Part shown: one piece after another, positions 57,252-64,000 of the stretch | How positions within the stretch are numbered: the stretch's first letter is position 1 | Layout of the letters: each line of letters starts with the position of its first letter | Origin: an uncultured Muribaculaceae bacterium | Lineage (GTDB): Bacteria > Bacteroidota > Bacteroidia > Bacteroidales > Muribaculaceae | Length of the DNA stretch: 64,000 nucleotides | NCBI GenBank assembly: GCA_910589055.1 | Contig: CAJURN010000014.1 | Span: 1-64,000, forward strand | Direction: 5' to 3' | Translations under genes and position numbers: made by a program | The notes under the pieces: generated by a model | What the model was told of the DNA's origin: nothing | Database searches by the model: none | The model's input: the letters and a program-made list of their open reading frames with translations, nothing else

Positions 57252-58838
57252 TTAGCGGATAACCTGCTTGCTTACGCTGCCACCCTGCTTAACGATGAAG
57301 AGACCGTTTTCGGGATTTGCAACGCGTACGCCCTGGAGGTTGAAGTATTCAACGGGAGCGTTTTCGTCGGCTACCGAGATATTGCCTACACCGGCACCTC
57401 CGGAGAGGGTGATCTTGAAGTCGCCTTCGTTATCAATGGAGTAGAAATCACCGTTGTTGTCGTAGCTGTAACCAAGTACGAGGGTTCCTTGGGGCATTGT
57501 GATTTCATTATCGGTCTTTTTGCCGAAGAGTCCGTACTGTTCAGCTAATGATTCGTAGCCGGCAGTTGTGTAGTAGTGAGCCAACGACCACATGTAGACT
57601 TCGCCGTAGCTGCTGAATCCGAGACCGAGAACACTGGGTTCTACATATACTTTGTTGGGATTGCTGGCATTTACGTAGATGTAGTGGGTATGGTCGTGAG
57701 TGAGAGCGGCAACACCGAAGTAAGAGTGATTTGCGTAAGGAGCTGCGAGGCGGTAGAGACCGGGAGTGGTGGTGCTTTCTTCAACATCAACGGAAATTTC
57801 CTCTTCGTCAACACCCCAGTCAGCGGCAAGAAGAACCTCGTTGTATGTGGCTGTGCCTACGGAAGTCCAGGTGTCGGTGTCTTCTGTACCTACGAAGTAA
57901 AGGGCAGCGCCTTTCTTTACGTTACCTTCTGCATCGAGAGCTGCGAGCAGCACAGTTGTGAGGTCTCGGCCGGAAAGAGTCACGCCTATTGCAGAGCCGG
58001 TCTGTGCATTTATAGCATCGCCGTTAGCGGCTACAATAGCATAGTTTTCGTTGCCACCGGGATAATATCCGGGAAGAACGGTAGCTTTTACGCTTGCGAT
58101 GTCGGCACCTACTTTGTTGAAAGCTATGCCGGTGGTTCCGCAAAGGCTTGTGGAGCTTACATTGAGGGCATAATCTTTCACGTCAGCGCCGGGCAGGGCA
58201 ATTGCAAATTCACCTTCAAGGTTACAAAGCGCCCAGCCGGTTTGTCCATAGATGGCAAATGTCTCTGCCTCAAAGGAGATTACTTTATCTTCAAGAGTGC
58301 CGTAGTACTCGTAGCTGGTCCACTCGTTTTCTTCATTAAGATGTGAGAATGTGAATATACCATAAGGTGTGATGTCGCCGTCGATATACACCTTGTCGGG
58401 ATTCGTGGCATTGACATAGACGTAGTTTTCGGAATCGGTGGCTCCCATAAGCTGTGAGATTTCGCAATCTACCGAGTAGGGAAGCAGGCGGTAGTAGCCG
58501 GGAGTTGTGGCGCTTTCTTCAATGTCAACCTGCCAGGAAAGTCCTGAAGGTATATCGGAATATACAGAGAAGAGACCTTCGAACCATGTGCCTTGGCCAA
58601 TGTTGTTCCATTCGCCTGCAGGTGCGACTTTCATTCTGGAGTGGGACTCGCTTGCTGCGGAGACTTCCAATTTGACATCGGCAAGTTTGGTATTCTTGGA
58701 TACTGTGCCCAGTTGGGTGTCGGGAACTGCGGTTCTGAACGCCGAAGCATCAGAGGTTACTGTCAGAGGTGCTGCGGCTGATGCTGATACTGATACTGCC
58801 ACAGTAGCAAAAGCAAGTGCAGAGTAAAGTTTTTTCAT
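57252..58838 (-). CDS. Secreted protein with NLQG-type C-terminal domain, copy 4
   Basis: A 528-residue exported protein, full-length paralogue of the 16972-18555 protein. Signal peptide (MKKLYSALAFATVAVSVSAS), then shared blocks: EWNNIGQGTWFEGLFSVYSD against QWENIGKGIWYEDLMTYYSD, VDIEESATTPGYYRLLPY, and the twice-repeated YVYVNATNPDKVYI unit. The C-terminal tail is PVEYFNLQGVRVANPENG then LFIVKQG. Function unknown. It has its own -7 box about 100 bp upstream. Confidence 0.8.
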   Translation of the reverse strand: MKKLYSALAFATVAVSVSASAAAPLTVTSDASAFRTAVPDTQLGTVSKNTKLADVKLEVSAASESHSRMKVAPAGEWNNIGQGTWFEGLFSVYSDIPSGLSWQVDIEESATTPGYYRLLPYSVDCEISQLMGATDSENYVYVNATNPDKVYIDGDITPYGIFTFSHLNEENEWTSYEYYGTLEDKVISFEAETFAIYGQTGWALCNLEGEFAIALPGADVKDYALNVSSTSLCGTTGIAFNKVGADIASVKATVLPGYYPGGNENYAIVAANGDAINAQTGSAIGVTLSGRDLTTVLLAALDAEGNVKKGAALYFVGTEDTDTWTSVGTATYNEVLLAADWGVDEEEISVDVEESTTTPGLYRLAAPYANHSYFGVAALTHDHTHYIYVNASNPNKVYVEPSVLGLGFSSYGEVYMWSLAHYYTTAGYESLAEQYGLFGKKTDNEITMPQGTLVLGYSYDNNGDFYSIDNEGDFKITLSGGAGVGNISVADENAPVEYFNLQGVRVANPENGLFIVKQGGSVSKQVIR

Positions 58839-58938
58839 ACCTTTGAAATTGATAATTTATGGATTAATGAGGTTATGATAAAAATCGAAGAAAGTGTGTT
58901 TTTGAAGCCTGGAAATGATTGGGTTTTCTTCGACTCTG

Positions 58939-58946
58939 CAAATATA
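58939..58946 (-). promoter_or_regulatory. -7 box, secreted protein copy 4
   Basis: TATATTTG on the minus strand matches the consensus exactly, 100 bp before the ATG at 58838. Confidence 0.65.
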
Positions 58947-59059
58947 TGTCAGTTTTTTTTTATTTTCAAAACATTTTGATGAAAAATCCTATAAAAGTGT
59001 AGAAAATTGTGTAAAAGACACCTTTTTGTGGGTGAATTGCCGGGTGTGCTAAAATAAAT

Positions 59060-59091
59060 TTTGCGTTGCACCCGACTTATTTGTACTTTTG
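59060..59091 (+). promoter_or_regulatory. Promoter of the GH20 gene
   Basis: TTTG (59060-59063) and a perfect -7 box TACTTTTG (59084-59091) are 20 bp apart; the ATG is 41 bp after the box. Confidence 0.7.
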
Positions 59092-59132
59092 CAATACCAA
59101 TTATCAACCGCTAATCCTAAACTGTATATTTT

Positions 59133-60713
59133 ATGTTATCGAGAGCATTTTTGTTTTTGACTTTGCTTTTTTCCGGTGCCTTGTTTTCCGTAGCCCGTAC
59201 TCCTGAAATCGTACCGTTACCTCTTGAATATCAAACCCGAAGCGGAAACGTGACTCCGTCGGAACTCACAGGGGGAGTCTATTTTGCTCCTGCGAGTGGA
59301 ATCGACCGTGAACTCGCATCGGCATGGATTGCCGAGACCGGAATCCCGACAGCTGCGGCTGCCGACAGCGCGTCGGCGTCGGTTGTGCTTACTCTGCAGC
59401 CCGGACTTACCGCCAATCGCGAGGGCTACCGCCTTGATATCGCCAAGAACAAGATTGAGATTGCCGCCGACTCTGATGCCGGGCTTATCTGGGGCCTTCA
59501 GACCCTGAGGCAGTATGCTGCCGGAAAATCGAAGCTGAAGGCAGCCACAATCACTGACGCTCCCGCTTTTCCCTGGCGCAGCTATCTGCTGGATGAGAGC
59601 CGCCACTTCTTCGGAGCGGAGGTTGCCAAGAAGGTAATCGACGAGCTCTCGCGTATCAAGATGAACGTGCTCCACTGGCACCTTGTGGATGGAGCAGGGT
59701 GGCGTCTTGAGGTGCCCAAATATCCTCGATTGACCGAAATCGGTTCAAAACTCGACTACTCTCACCGTTTCGTCACTCCCGAGCAATGGGATTCAATCTA
59801 TCCCGGACGCCGCGCATATTATAATGCCGACGAAATCCGTGATGTCGTGGATTATGCACGCCGCCGCGGCATTACTGTCGTGCCTGAAATAGAAATGCCG
59901 GGTCACTCGTGGGCCGCTATCGCTTCATATCCGTGGCTTGGCACGTCGTCGCGCATGGAGGGAAAGGCTGTGACGGGCGACCTGCTCAATGTGGCCGACC
60001 CGAGCGTGGAGCAGTTCCTGCGCGATGTGGTGGATTATACTATTGAATTGTTCGGCACTCCTATAATCCACATCGGTGGTGATGAGGCTGAATATAAGCA
60101 TTGGACCGGCTCCGATGGCGTTTCGGCTTTTATGAAAGAGAACGGATTGACTCAGCCGTGGCAGCTTCAGGACCGCCTGGTGCGCCGCATGGCTCGTTAT
60201 CTTGCCGACAAGGGCGTGCGCATGATGGGATGGAATGAAATCACCGGCCATGCCGGAGAGCAGGCCGAGGTTGACGGCTCGATTGCCCAGTTCTGGCAGG
60301 GCGACATTGCCGGACTCGGCAAGGCTGCCTCGGAAGGCTATCTCACGGTAAATTCCGACCAGCTCTATACTTATATGGATTATTCTTACGAGGGCATACC
60401 GCTGTGGAAGTGTTTCCGTTTCTATCCGTGTCCGCAGAATCTTGATTCCGCGCTCAAGGATAAGGTAATCGGCTTCGGCGTGCAGATGTGGAATGAGAAT
60501 GTGCCGGACTTTACGAAGCTTACCTACATGACTTTCCCGCGCATAGCCGCGCTTGCAGAGCGAGGATGGAGTCCGTCGGACAACCGCGACTACAAGGACT
60601 TCATGCGCCGCGTGCAGCCATTGCAGAATATATGGCGCGCCTCGGGCATCCTCCACGACCAGCCCTGCTACTCCGACAAAGAGCCCAACGCCCGCATGCC
60701 CAAGGGGCGGTAG
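59133..60713 (+). CDS. Beta-N-acetylhexosaminidase (GH20)
   Basis: A 526-residue exported glycosidase that removes terminal GlcNAc/GalNAc from glycans such as mucin or chitooligosaccharides. Signal peptide (MLSRAFLFLTLLFSGALFS), N-terminal GH20b-like domain (about residues 25-140), then the catalytic barrel from WRSYLLDESRHFFG with the catalytic pair HIGGDEAEY (Asp-Glu near residue 317). WHLVDGAGWRLE and QFWQGD are family motifs. Such enzymes suit mucin foraging in the gut. It is monocistronic, followed by a palindromic repeat. Confidence 0.93.
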   Translation: MLSRAFLFLTLLFSGALFSVARTPEIVPLPLEYQTRSGNVTPSELTGGVYFAPASGIDRELASAWIAETGIPTAAAADSASASVVLTLQPGLTANREGYRLDIAKNKIEIAADSDAGLIWGLQTLRQYAAGKSKLKAATITDAPAFPWRSYLLDESRHFFGAEVAKKVIDELSRIKMNVLHWHLVDGAGWRLEVPKYPRLTEIGSKLDYSHRFVTPEQWDSIYPGRRAYYNADEIRDVVDYARRRGITVVPEIEMPGHSWAAIASYPWLGTSSRMEGKAVTGDLLNVADPSVEQFLRDVVDYTIELFGTPIIHIGGDEAEYKHWTGSDGVSAFMKENGLTQPWQLQDRLVRRMARYLADKGVRMMGWNEITGHAGEQAEVDGSIAQFWQGDIAGLGKAASEGYLTVNSDQLYTYMDYSYEGIPLWKCFRFYPCPQNLDSALKDKVIGFGVQMWNENVPDFTKLTYMTFPRIAALAERGWSPSDNRDYKDFMRRVQPLQNIWRASGILHDQPCYSDKEPNARMPKGR

Positions 60714-60720
60714 AGGCTGG

Positions 60721-60839
60721 GTGAAGAGTGAAGGGTGAAGAGTGAATGGTGAAATTTTGAAAATAAATTTTCAAGTGAAGATATATGCTTTTGTCGAAAG
60801 AGCAAATATCTTCACTTTTCACCTTCCCCCCTTCACCCC
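60721..60839. repeat. Intergenic palindromic repeat, copy 3 (GGTGAAA-type)
   Basis: About 120 bp: GTGAAGAGTGAAGGGTGAA units, the core TTGAAAAT-AA-ATTTTCAA, AAGTGAAGATATATGCTTTTG, TCGAAAGAGC, and complementary ATCTTCACTTTTCACC and CCTTCACCCC. The 43-bp core from GTGAAATTTTG on is almost identical to copy 2 at 51799. Confidence 0.8.
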
Positions 60840-60974
60840 ATATCTAACGCTCATCTAAACCTTTCCTTGACCGAGAATGTTATAAGTGTGACTGTCGAAA
60901 TTAAACAGAATTCTATCTCCGCGACAGGAGATTAAAAAATATACTTAACTAACACTTAAAAACACTTCTCAATT

Positions 60975-62288
60975 ATGAACACTGCTCCTCTTCAAGGAAT
61001 TAAGGTTGTGGACTTTACCGAAGTCCAGTCAGGACCTTCATGTACTCAGATGCTCGCGTGGCTCGGCGCCGATGTAATTAAAATCGAACGTCCCGGTGTG
61101 GGCGACGCCACACGTAAGGAACTTCAGTTCAATCCTGATCTTCCCAGCTATTACTTCCTGCAGCTCAACTCCGACAAGAAGTCGCTCGCACTCGATGCAA
61201 AGACTCCCGACGGAAAGGAAATCCTTACCAAACTTATCAAGGAATGTGATATTTTCGTTGAAAACCTCCACCCGGGTGCCATGGATAAACTCGGTTTCAG
61301 CTGGGATGTCGTGCATGCCCTGAATCCCCGTTGTATCTACGGTACTATCAAGGGCTTCCCTGAATCGTCGAAATACAAGGATTTGAAGGCTTACGAACCT
61401 ATCGCACAGGTAACCGCCGCCGCCGCATCCACAACCGGATGGTATGAAGGCGCCGACAATATCCCTACACAGAGCGGTGCCGCCCTTGGCGACTCGAACA
61501 CCGGTATGCACCTGCTTATCGGCCTGCTCGCCGCACTTGTGCAGCGTGAGAAGACCGGCGAAGGCTGCTTCGTCTATCAGTCGATGCACAACGCTTGTCT
61601 TAACCTCTGCCGTATCAAGACCCGTGACCAGCTCACACTCGAAAAAATCGGTTACCTTACCCAGTTCCCGCAGTACCCCAACGGCAAGTTCGGCGATTGC
61701 GTTCCCCGTGCAGGCAACATCGAGGGTGGCGGCGTACTCGGCTGGACCTACAAGTGTAAGCCCGCAGGCAATCTTGATTCCGAAATCGACGCCAACAACT
61801 ACGTCTACATCATCCTCCAGCGTGGTGCCAAGGACTTCGAGGCAGCATGTAAGGCAATGGGCTTCGAGGATTGGCTCACCAACCCCGATTTCAACACTGC
61901 CGACGCACGCGACCGCCACAAAGACGAAATCTACGCCCGTATCGGCGCTTGGACTGCCGACAAGACCAAGTTTGAGGTAACAGAGATTCTTGGCCCGGCC
62001 GGAGTGCCCGTAGGCCCTGTGCTCTCAACCAAGGAAATCATGTCGGACGAATCGCTTTATGATGGCAATACCCTCGTAAGAATCAATCAGGGTGGCGAAA
62101 TCGGTGAATTCGTTACCGTGGGATGTCCTTTCACAATGTCAAACTATCAGCCTACCTACGGTCCCTGTCCTACCTTGGGCGGAAACACCGAGGAAATCCT
62201 TACCTCGCTCGGTTATACCGCAGAACAGCAGGCTGCAATGAAGGCCAACGGCACAACAGCTCCCATGCCCGCAGCCCCCAAGGCATAA
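60975..62288 (+). CDS. frc: Formyl-CoA:oxalate CoA-transferase
   Basis: A 437-residue class III CoA-transferase that swaps CoA from formyl-CoA to oxalate. The N-terminal IKVVDFTEVQSGPSCTQMLA, IERPGVGDATR, and the catalytic Asp in LGDSNTGMHL (Asp-173) fit the Frc branch; NLHPGAMDKLG and the C-terminal TLGGNTEEIL block are typical of the family. The next gene is oxalyl-CoA decarboxylase, which makes the assignment firm: together they turn oxalate into formate and CO2. No oxalate/formate antiporter is in the window. A 135-bp leader follows the repeat; no perfect -7 box was seen in it. Confidence 0.93.
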   Translation: MNTAPLQGIKVVDFTEVQSGPSCTQMLAWLGADVIKIERPGVGDATRKELQFNPDLPSYYFLQLNSDKKSLALDAKTPDGKEILTKLIKECDIFVENLHPGAMDKLGFSWDVVHALNPRCIYGTIKGFPESSKYKDLKAYEPIAQVTAAAASTTGWYEGADNIPTQSGAALGDSNTGMHLLIGLLAALVQREKTGEGCFVYQSMHNACLNLCRIKTRDQLTLEKIGYLTQFPQYPNGKFGDCVPRAGNIEGGGVLGWTYKCKPAGNLDSEIDANNYVYIILQRGAKDFEAACKAMGFEDWLTNPDFNTADARDRHKDEIYARIGAWTADKTKFEVTEILGPAGVPVGPVLSTKEIMSDESLYDGNTLVRINQGGEIGEFVTVGCPFTMSNYQPTYGPCPTLGGNTEEILTSLGYTAEQQAAMKANGTTAPMPAAPKA

Positions 62289-62308
62289 TTGAGACAATGA
62301 TAATACGG

Positions 62309-62338
62309 GACTGAAGGTGCTCCGATGCGCCTTCAGTC
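62309..62338 (+). promoter_or_regulatory. Intercistronic hairpin between frc and oxc
   Basis: GACTGAAGGTGC pairs with GCGCCTTCAGTC (12 bp, one wobble, 6-nt loop) 20 bp after the frc stop. There is no T-run, so it more likely marks a processing or stability site than a full terminator. Confidence 0.5.
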
Positions 62339-62382
62339 TCTACTTACCTCCCATCATTCAACCAAGCAAAATAAGATATATT

Positions 62383-64000
62383 ATGAGTACAGCAAACACC
62401 ACCCCTGACACACAGGCTCCGAAATTTCCGGACCAGGTGACGGGTATGTATATTCTTGCAGAGTCATTGCGGCGTCTCGGACTGATGGATGTCTACGGTC
62501 TTGTGGGTATCCCGGTAACGGAAGTCGCCTATGCGATGCAGAAATTAGGAATGAACTATTACGGCTTCCGGTTTGAGCAGCAGGCAGGTATGGCCGCAGC
62601 CACCCACGGTTTCCTTACCAAGAAACCGGGTGTGCTCCTTACCGTATCGTCGCTGGGCTTCCTCAACGGCCTTACAGCCACCACCAACGCAACGGTCAAC
62701 TGCTACCCGATGATTCAGATTTCGGGCGCGAGCGACCCCACAATGGTGGATATGAACATGGGCACTTACGAACAGCTCGACCAGCTCAACACAGCCCGTC
62801 CTCTCGTCAAAGCCGCTTTCCGATGCAGCTATGCCAAGGATATTCCTTCGGCTGTAGCACGCGCCTACCGTGCCGCAGTGAGCGGACGTCCCGGCGGTGT
62901 CTACATCGACATGACAACCCCTGCATTGGGCGAAATCATGAACCGCGAGGATGCCGAGAAACTTTTCTACACCCCTGTTGACCTTACTTCCGAAACGGCT
63001 CCTAACCAGGCTGCCGTTGACCGCGCGGTAGAACTTATCTCCACCGCCAAGCGTCCTGCAATCCTTCTCGGCAAGGGTGCGGCCTACGCTCAGGTCGACG
63101 ACAAAATCAAGACTCTTATCGAGACTTACAAGATCCCTTACCTTTCCATGTCGATGGCAAAGGGTCTGATGCCCGACAACGGCGAGTACAGCGCCCTTTC
63201 CTGCCGAAGCACCATCATGGAGCAGGCCGATGTCACTATCGTGATAGGTGCCCGCATCAACTGGATGCTCAGCTTCGGACGCGGCAAGTGGAATCCTGCG
63301 ATGAAATTCGTGCAGCTCGATGTGGAGCCGCAGGAAATCGACCGCAACGTTCCCGTGGCTGCGCCTGTGGTAGGTGACATGGGTCTCGCACTTGACGCAA
63401 TCCTCGCCGGATTGGCAAAGACCAGGATGCAGGCCGATCCCGCATGGCTCCAGTCGCTCCAGGCCGAGACCAAGGAGAAGAACACCAAGTTCCAGGCACG
63501 TCTGGCAGCCGCAGCTTCCGCAATGCCGATGAACCACTGGACCGCGCTCAGCGCCATCAAGCCCGTGCTTGAATCCAACCCCGACGTGATACTTGTCAAC
63601 GAAGGCGCAAACACGCTCGACGACACCCGCGACACCGTGGATATGTTCTTGCCGCGCCATCGTATCGACTGTGCAACATGGTCGATCATGGGTATGGGCA
63701 TGGGTTCGACAATCGGTGCCGCCGTGGCAACCGGAAAGAGCGTCGTGGCAATTGAAGGCGACTCCGCTTTCGGATTCTCCGGAATGGACTTCGCCACCAT
63801 CTGCCGCTACAAACTGCCTTGCACCGTGGTTGTGTTCAACAACGGCGGTATCTACAATGGCGTTGGCGTGAACCCCTCCGGTGGCACGGCTCCTGCTCCT
63901 ACCACACTTGACATCAATGCACGCTACGATAAGATCGGCGACGCTTTCGGCGCTACCACTTACCATGTTACAACTCCTGCCGAGCTTTCGGCAGCCCTGA
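62383..64000 (+). CDS. oxc: Oxalyl-CoA decarboxylase (partial, continues past the window)
   Basis: The first 539 codons of a thiamine-diphosphate enzyme that decarboxylates oxalyl-CoA to formyl-CoA. The frame is open to the window edge; full-length Oxc is about 565-580 residues, so little is missing. The catalytic Glu for ThDP activation is in FRFEQQAG (Glu-65). The ThDP/Mg motif begins IEGDSAFGFSGMDF and ends NNGGIYN. VSSLGFLNGLTATTNA and TWSIMGMGMGSTIGAA are also typical of Oxc. It is 94 bp after frc on the same strand, with a hairpin in between. Confidence 0.95.
   Translation, partial: MSTANTTPDTQAPKFPDQVTGMYILAESLRRLGLMDVYGLVGIPVTEVAYAMQKLGMNYYGFRFEQQAGMAAATHGFLTKKPGVLLTVSSLGFLNGLTATTNATVNCYPMIQISGASDPTMVDMNMGTYEQLDQLNTARPLVKAAFRCSYAKDIPSAVARAYRAAVSGRPGGVYIDMTTPALGEIMNREDAEKLFYTPVDLTSETAPNQAAVDRAVELISTAKRPAILLGKGAAYAQVDDKIKTLIETYKIPYLSMSMAKGLMPDNGEYSALSCRSTIMEQADVTIVIGARINWMLSFGRGKWNPAMKFVQLDVEPQEIDRNVPVAAPVVGDMGLALDAILAGLAKTRMQADPAWLQSLQAETKEKNTKFQARLAAAASAMPMNHWTALSAIKPVLESNPDVILVNEGANTLDDTRDTVDMFLPRHRIDCATWSIMGMGMGSTIGAAVATGKSVVAIEGDSAFGFSGMDFATICRYKLPCTVVVFNNGGIYNGVGVNPSGGTAPAPTTLDINARYDKIGDAFGATTYHVTTPAELSAAL

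Noticed and set aside
62545..63966. 473-residue minus-strand open frame
   Set aside because: It is the antisense shadow of oxalyl-CoA decarboxylase. Its translation is Cys/His/Gly-rich with no family pattern, while the plus strand shows clear ThDP motifs.
1..64000. tRNA genes
   Set aside because: No GGTTCGA/GGTTCAA-type T-loop with matching acceptor and anticodon stems was seen on either strand by eye. A tRNAscan run would settle it.

Overview
The window reads as a chromosomal segment of a gut Bacteroidales bacterium, most likely a Muribaculaceae (S24-7) member. The reasons are: many genes are preceded by the Bacteroidetes -7 promoter box TAnnTTTG and lack strong Shine-Dalgarno sites; the Rnf complex has the order B-C-D-G-E-A behind an RseC gene; an OstA/LptD-like protein, FloA, a two-gene TatA/TatC system and the DUF3943 and 'four helix bundle suffix' families are present; and four secreted proteins end in a NLQG..V....GLYI-type C-terminal domain. 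No rRNA, tRNA, insertion sequence, phage or CRISPR array was seen.

Layout. 1-7107: MATE efflux pump, a DUF3943 membrane protein, then a minus-strand operon (sugar aminotransferase, MtaB tRNA methylthiotransferase, LpxL-like acyltransferase, family 2 glycosyltransferase) joined by 4-nt ATGA overlaps. 7180-13874: sodium:alanine symporter, FloA, and an overlapping cstA / PHP phosphatase / U32 operon. 13883-24503: four-helix protein, Lgt, a TPR-propeller protein and a secreted protein (minus); LptD and a TM2 protein (plus); an MFS transporter and a secreted esterase (minus). 24679-34507: RseC-RnfBCDGEA, YraN, aminopeptidase P, gamma carbonic anhydrase, S21, a Xer recombinase and HPF. 34763-37520: a secreted repeat protein, a small unknown protein and a kinase-like gene flanked by a duplicated gene end.

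37600-42829 is the most unusual region. It is visibly more AT-rich than its surroundings. A long, highly structured leader ending in an intrinsic terminator precedes an operon of eight tightly packed genes: a CXXX-repeat precursor peptide with a twin-arginine signal, a radical SAM/SPASM maturase, a second SPASM-like maturase, a second CXXX precursor also with a twin-arginine signal, a secreted protein with four DnaJ-type CXXCXGXG motifs, a 91-residue modification-system protein, and its own TatA and TatC. The inferred model is a ribosomally made Cys-rich peptide, modified by radical SAM chemistry in the cytoplasm, exported folded or cross-linked through a dedicated Tat channel, and met outside by a zinc-finger protein. 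The precursor and maturase families belong, as I remember them, to the 'CXXX repeat' radical SAM systems predicted by bioinformatics. The dedicated Tat pair, the DnaJ-like partner and the structured leader are the parts that look new. A second, ordinary TatA/TatC pair lies about 11 kb downstream.

42971-64000: prolyl oligopeptidase, BamE-like lipoprotein, two metallo-beta-lactamase-fold hydrolases, coiled-coil/zinc-ribbon protein, Nif3-like protein, AspS, dicarboxylate symporter, housekeeping TatC/TatA, FabD, two more secreted proteins, a GH20 hexosaminidase, and formyl-CoA transferase followed by oxalyl-CoA decarboxylase (cut by the window end), the core of anaerobic oxalate breakdown.

Several families of intergenic palindromic repeats built from short GGTGAAA / GGTAAAA-like units are scattered through the window (9566, 23181, 47826, 51782, 56731, 60721).
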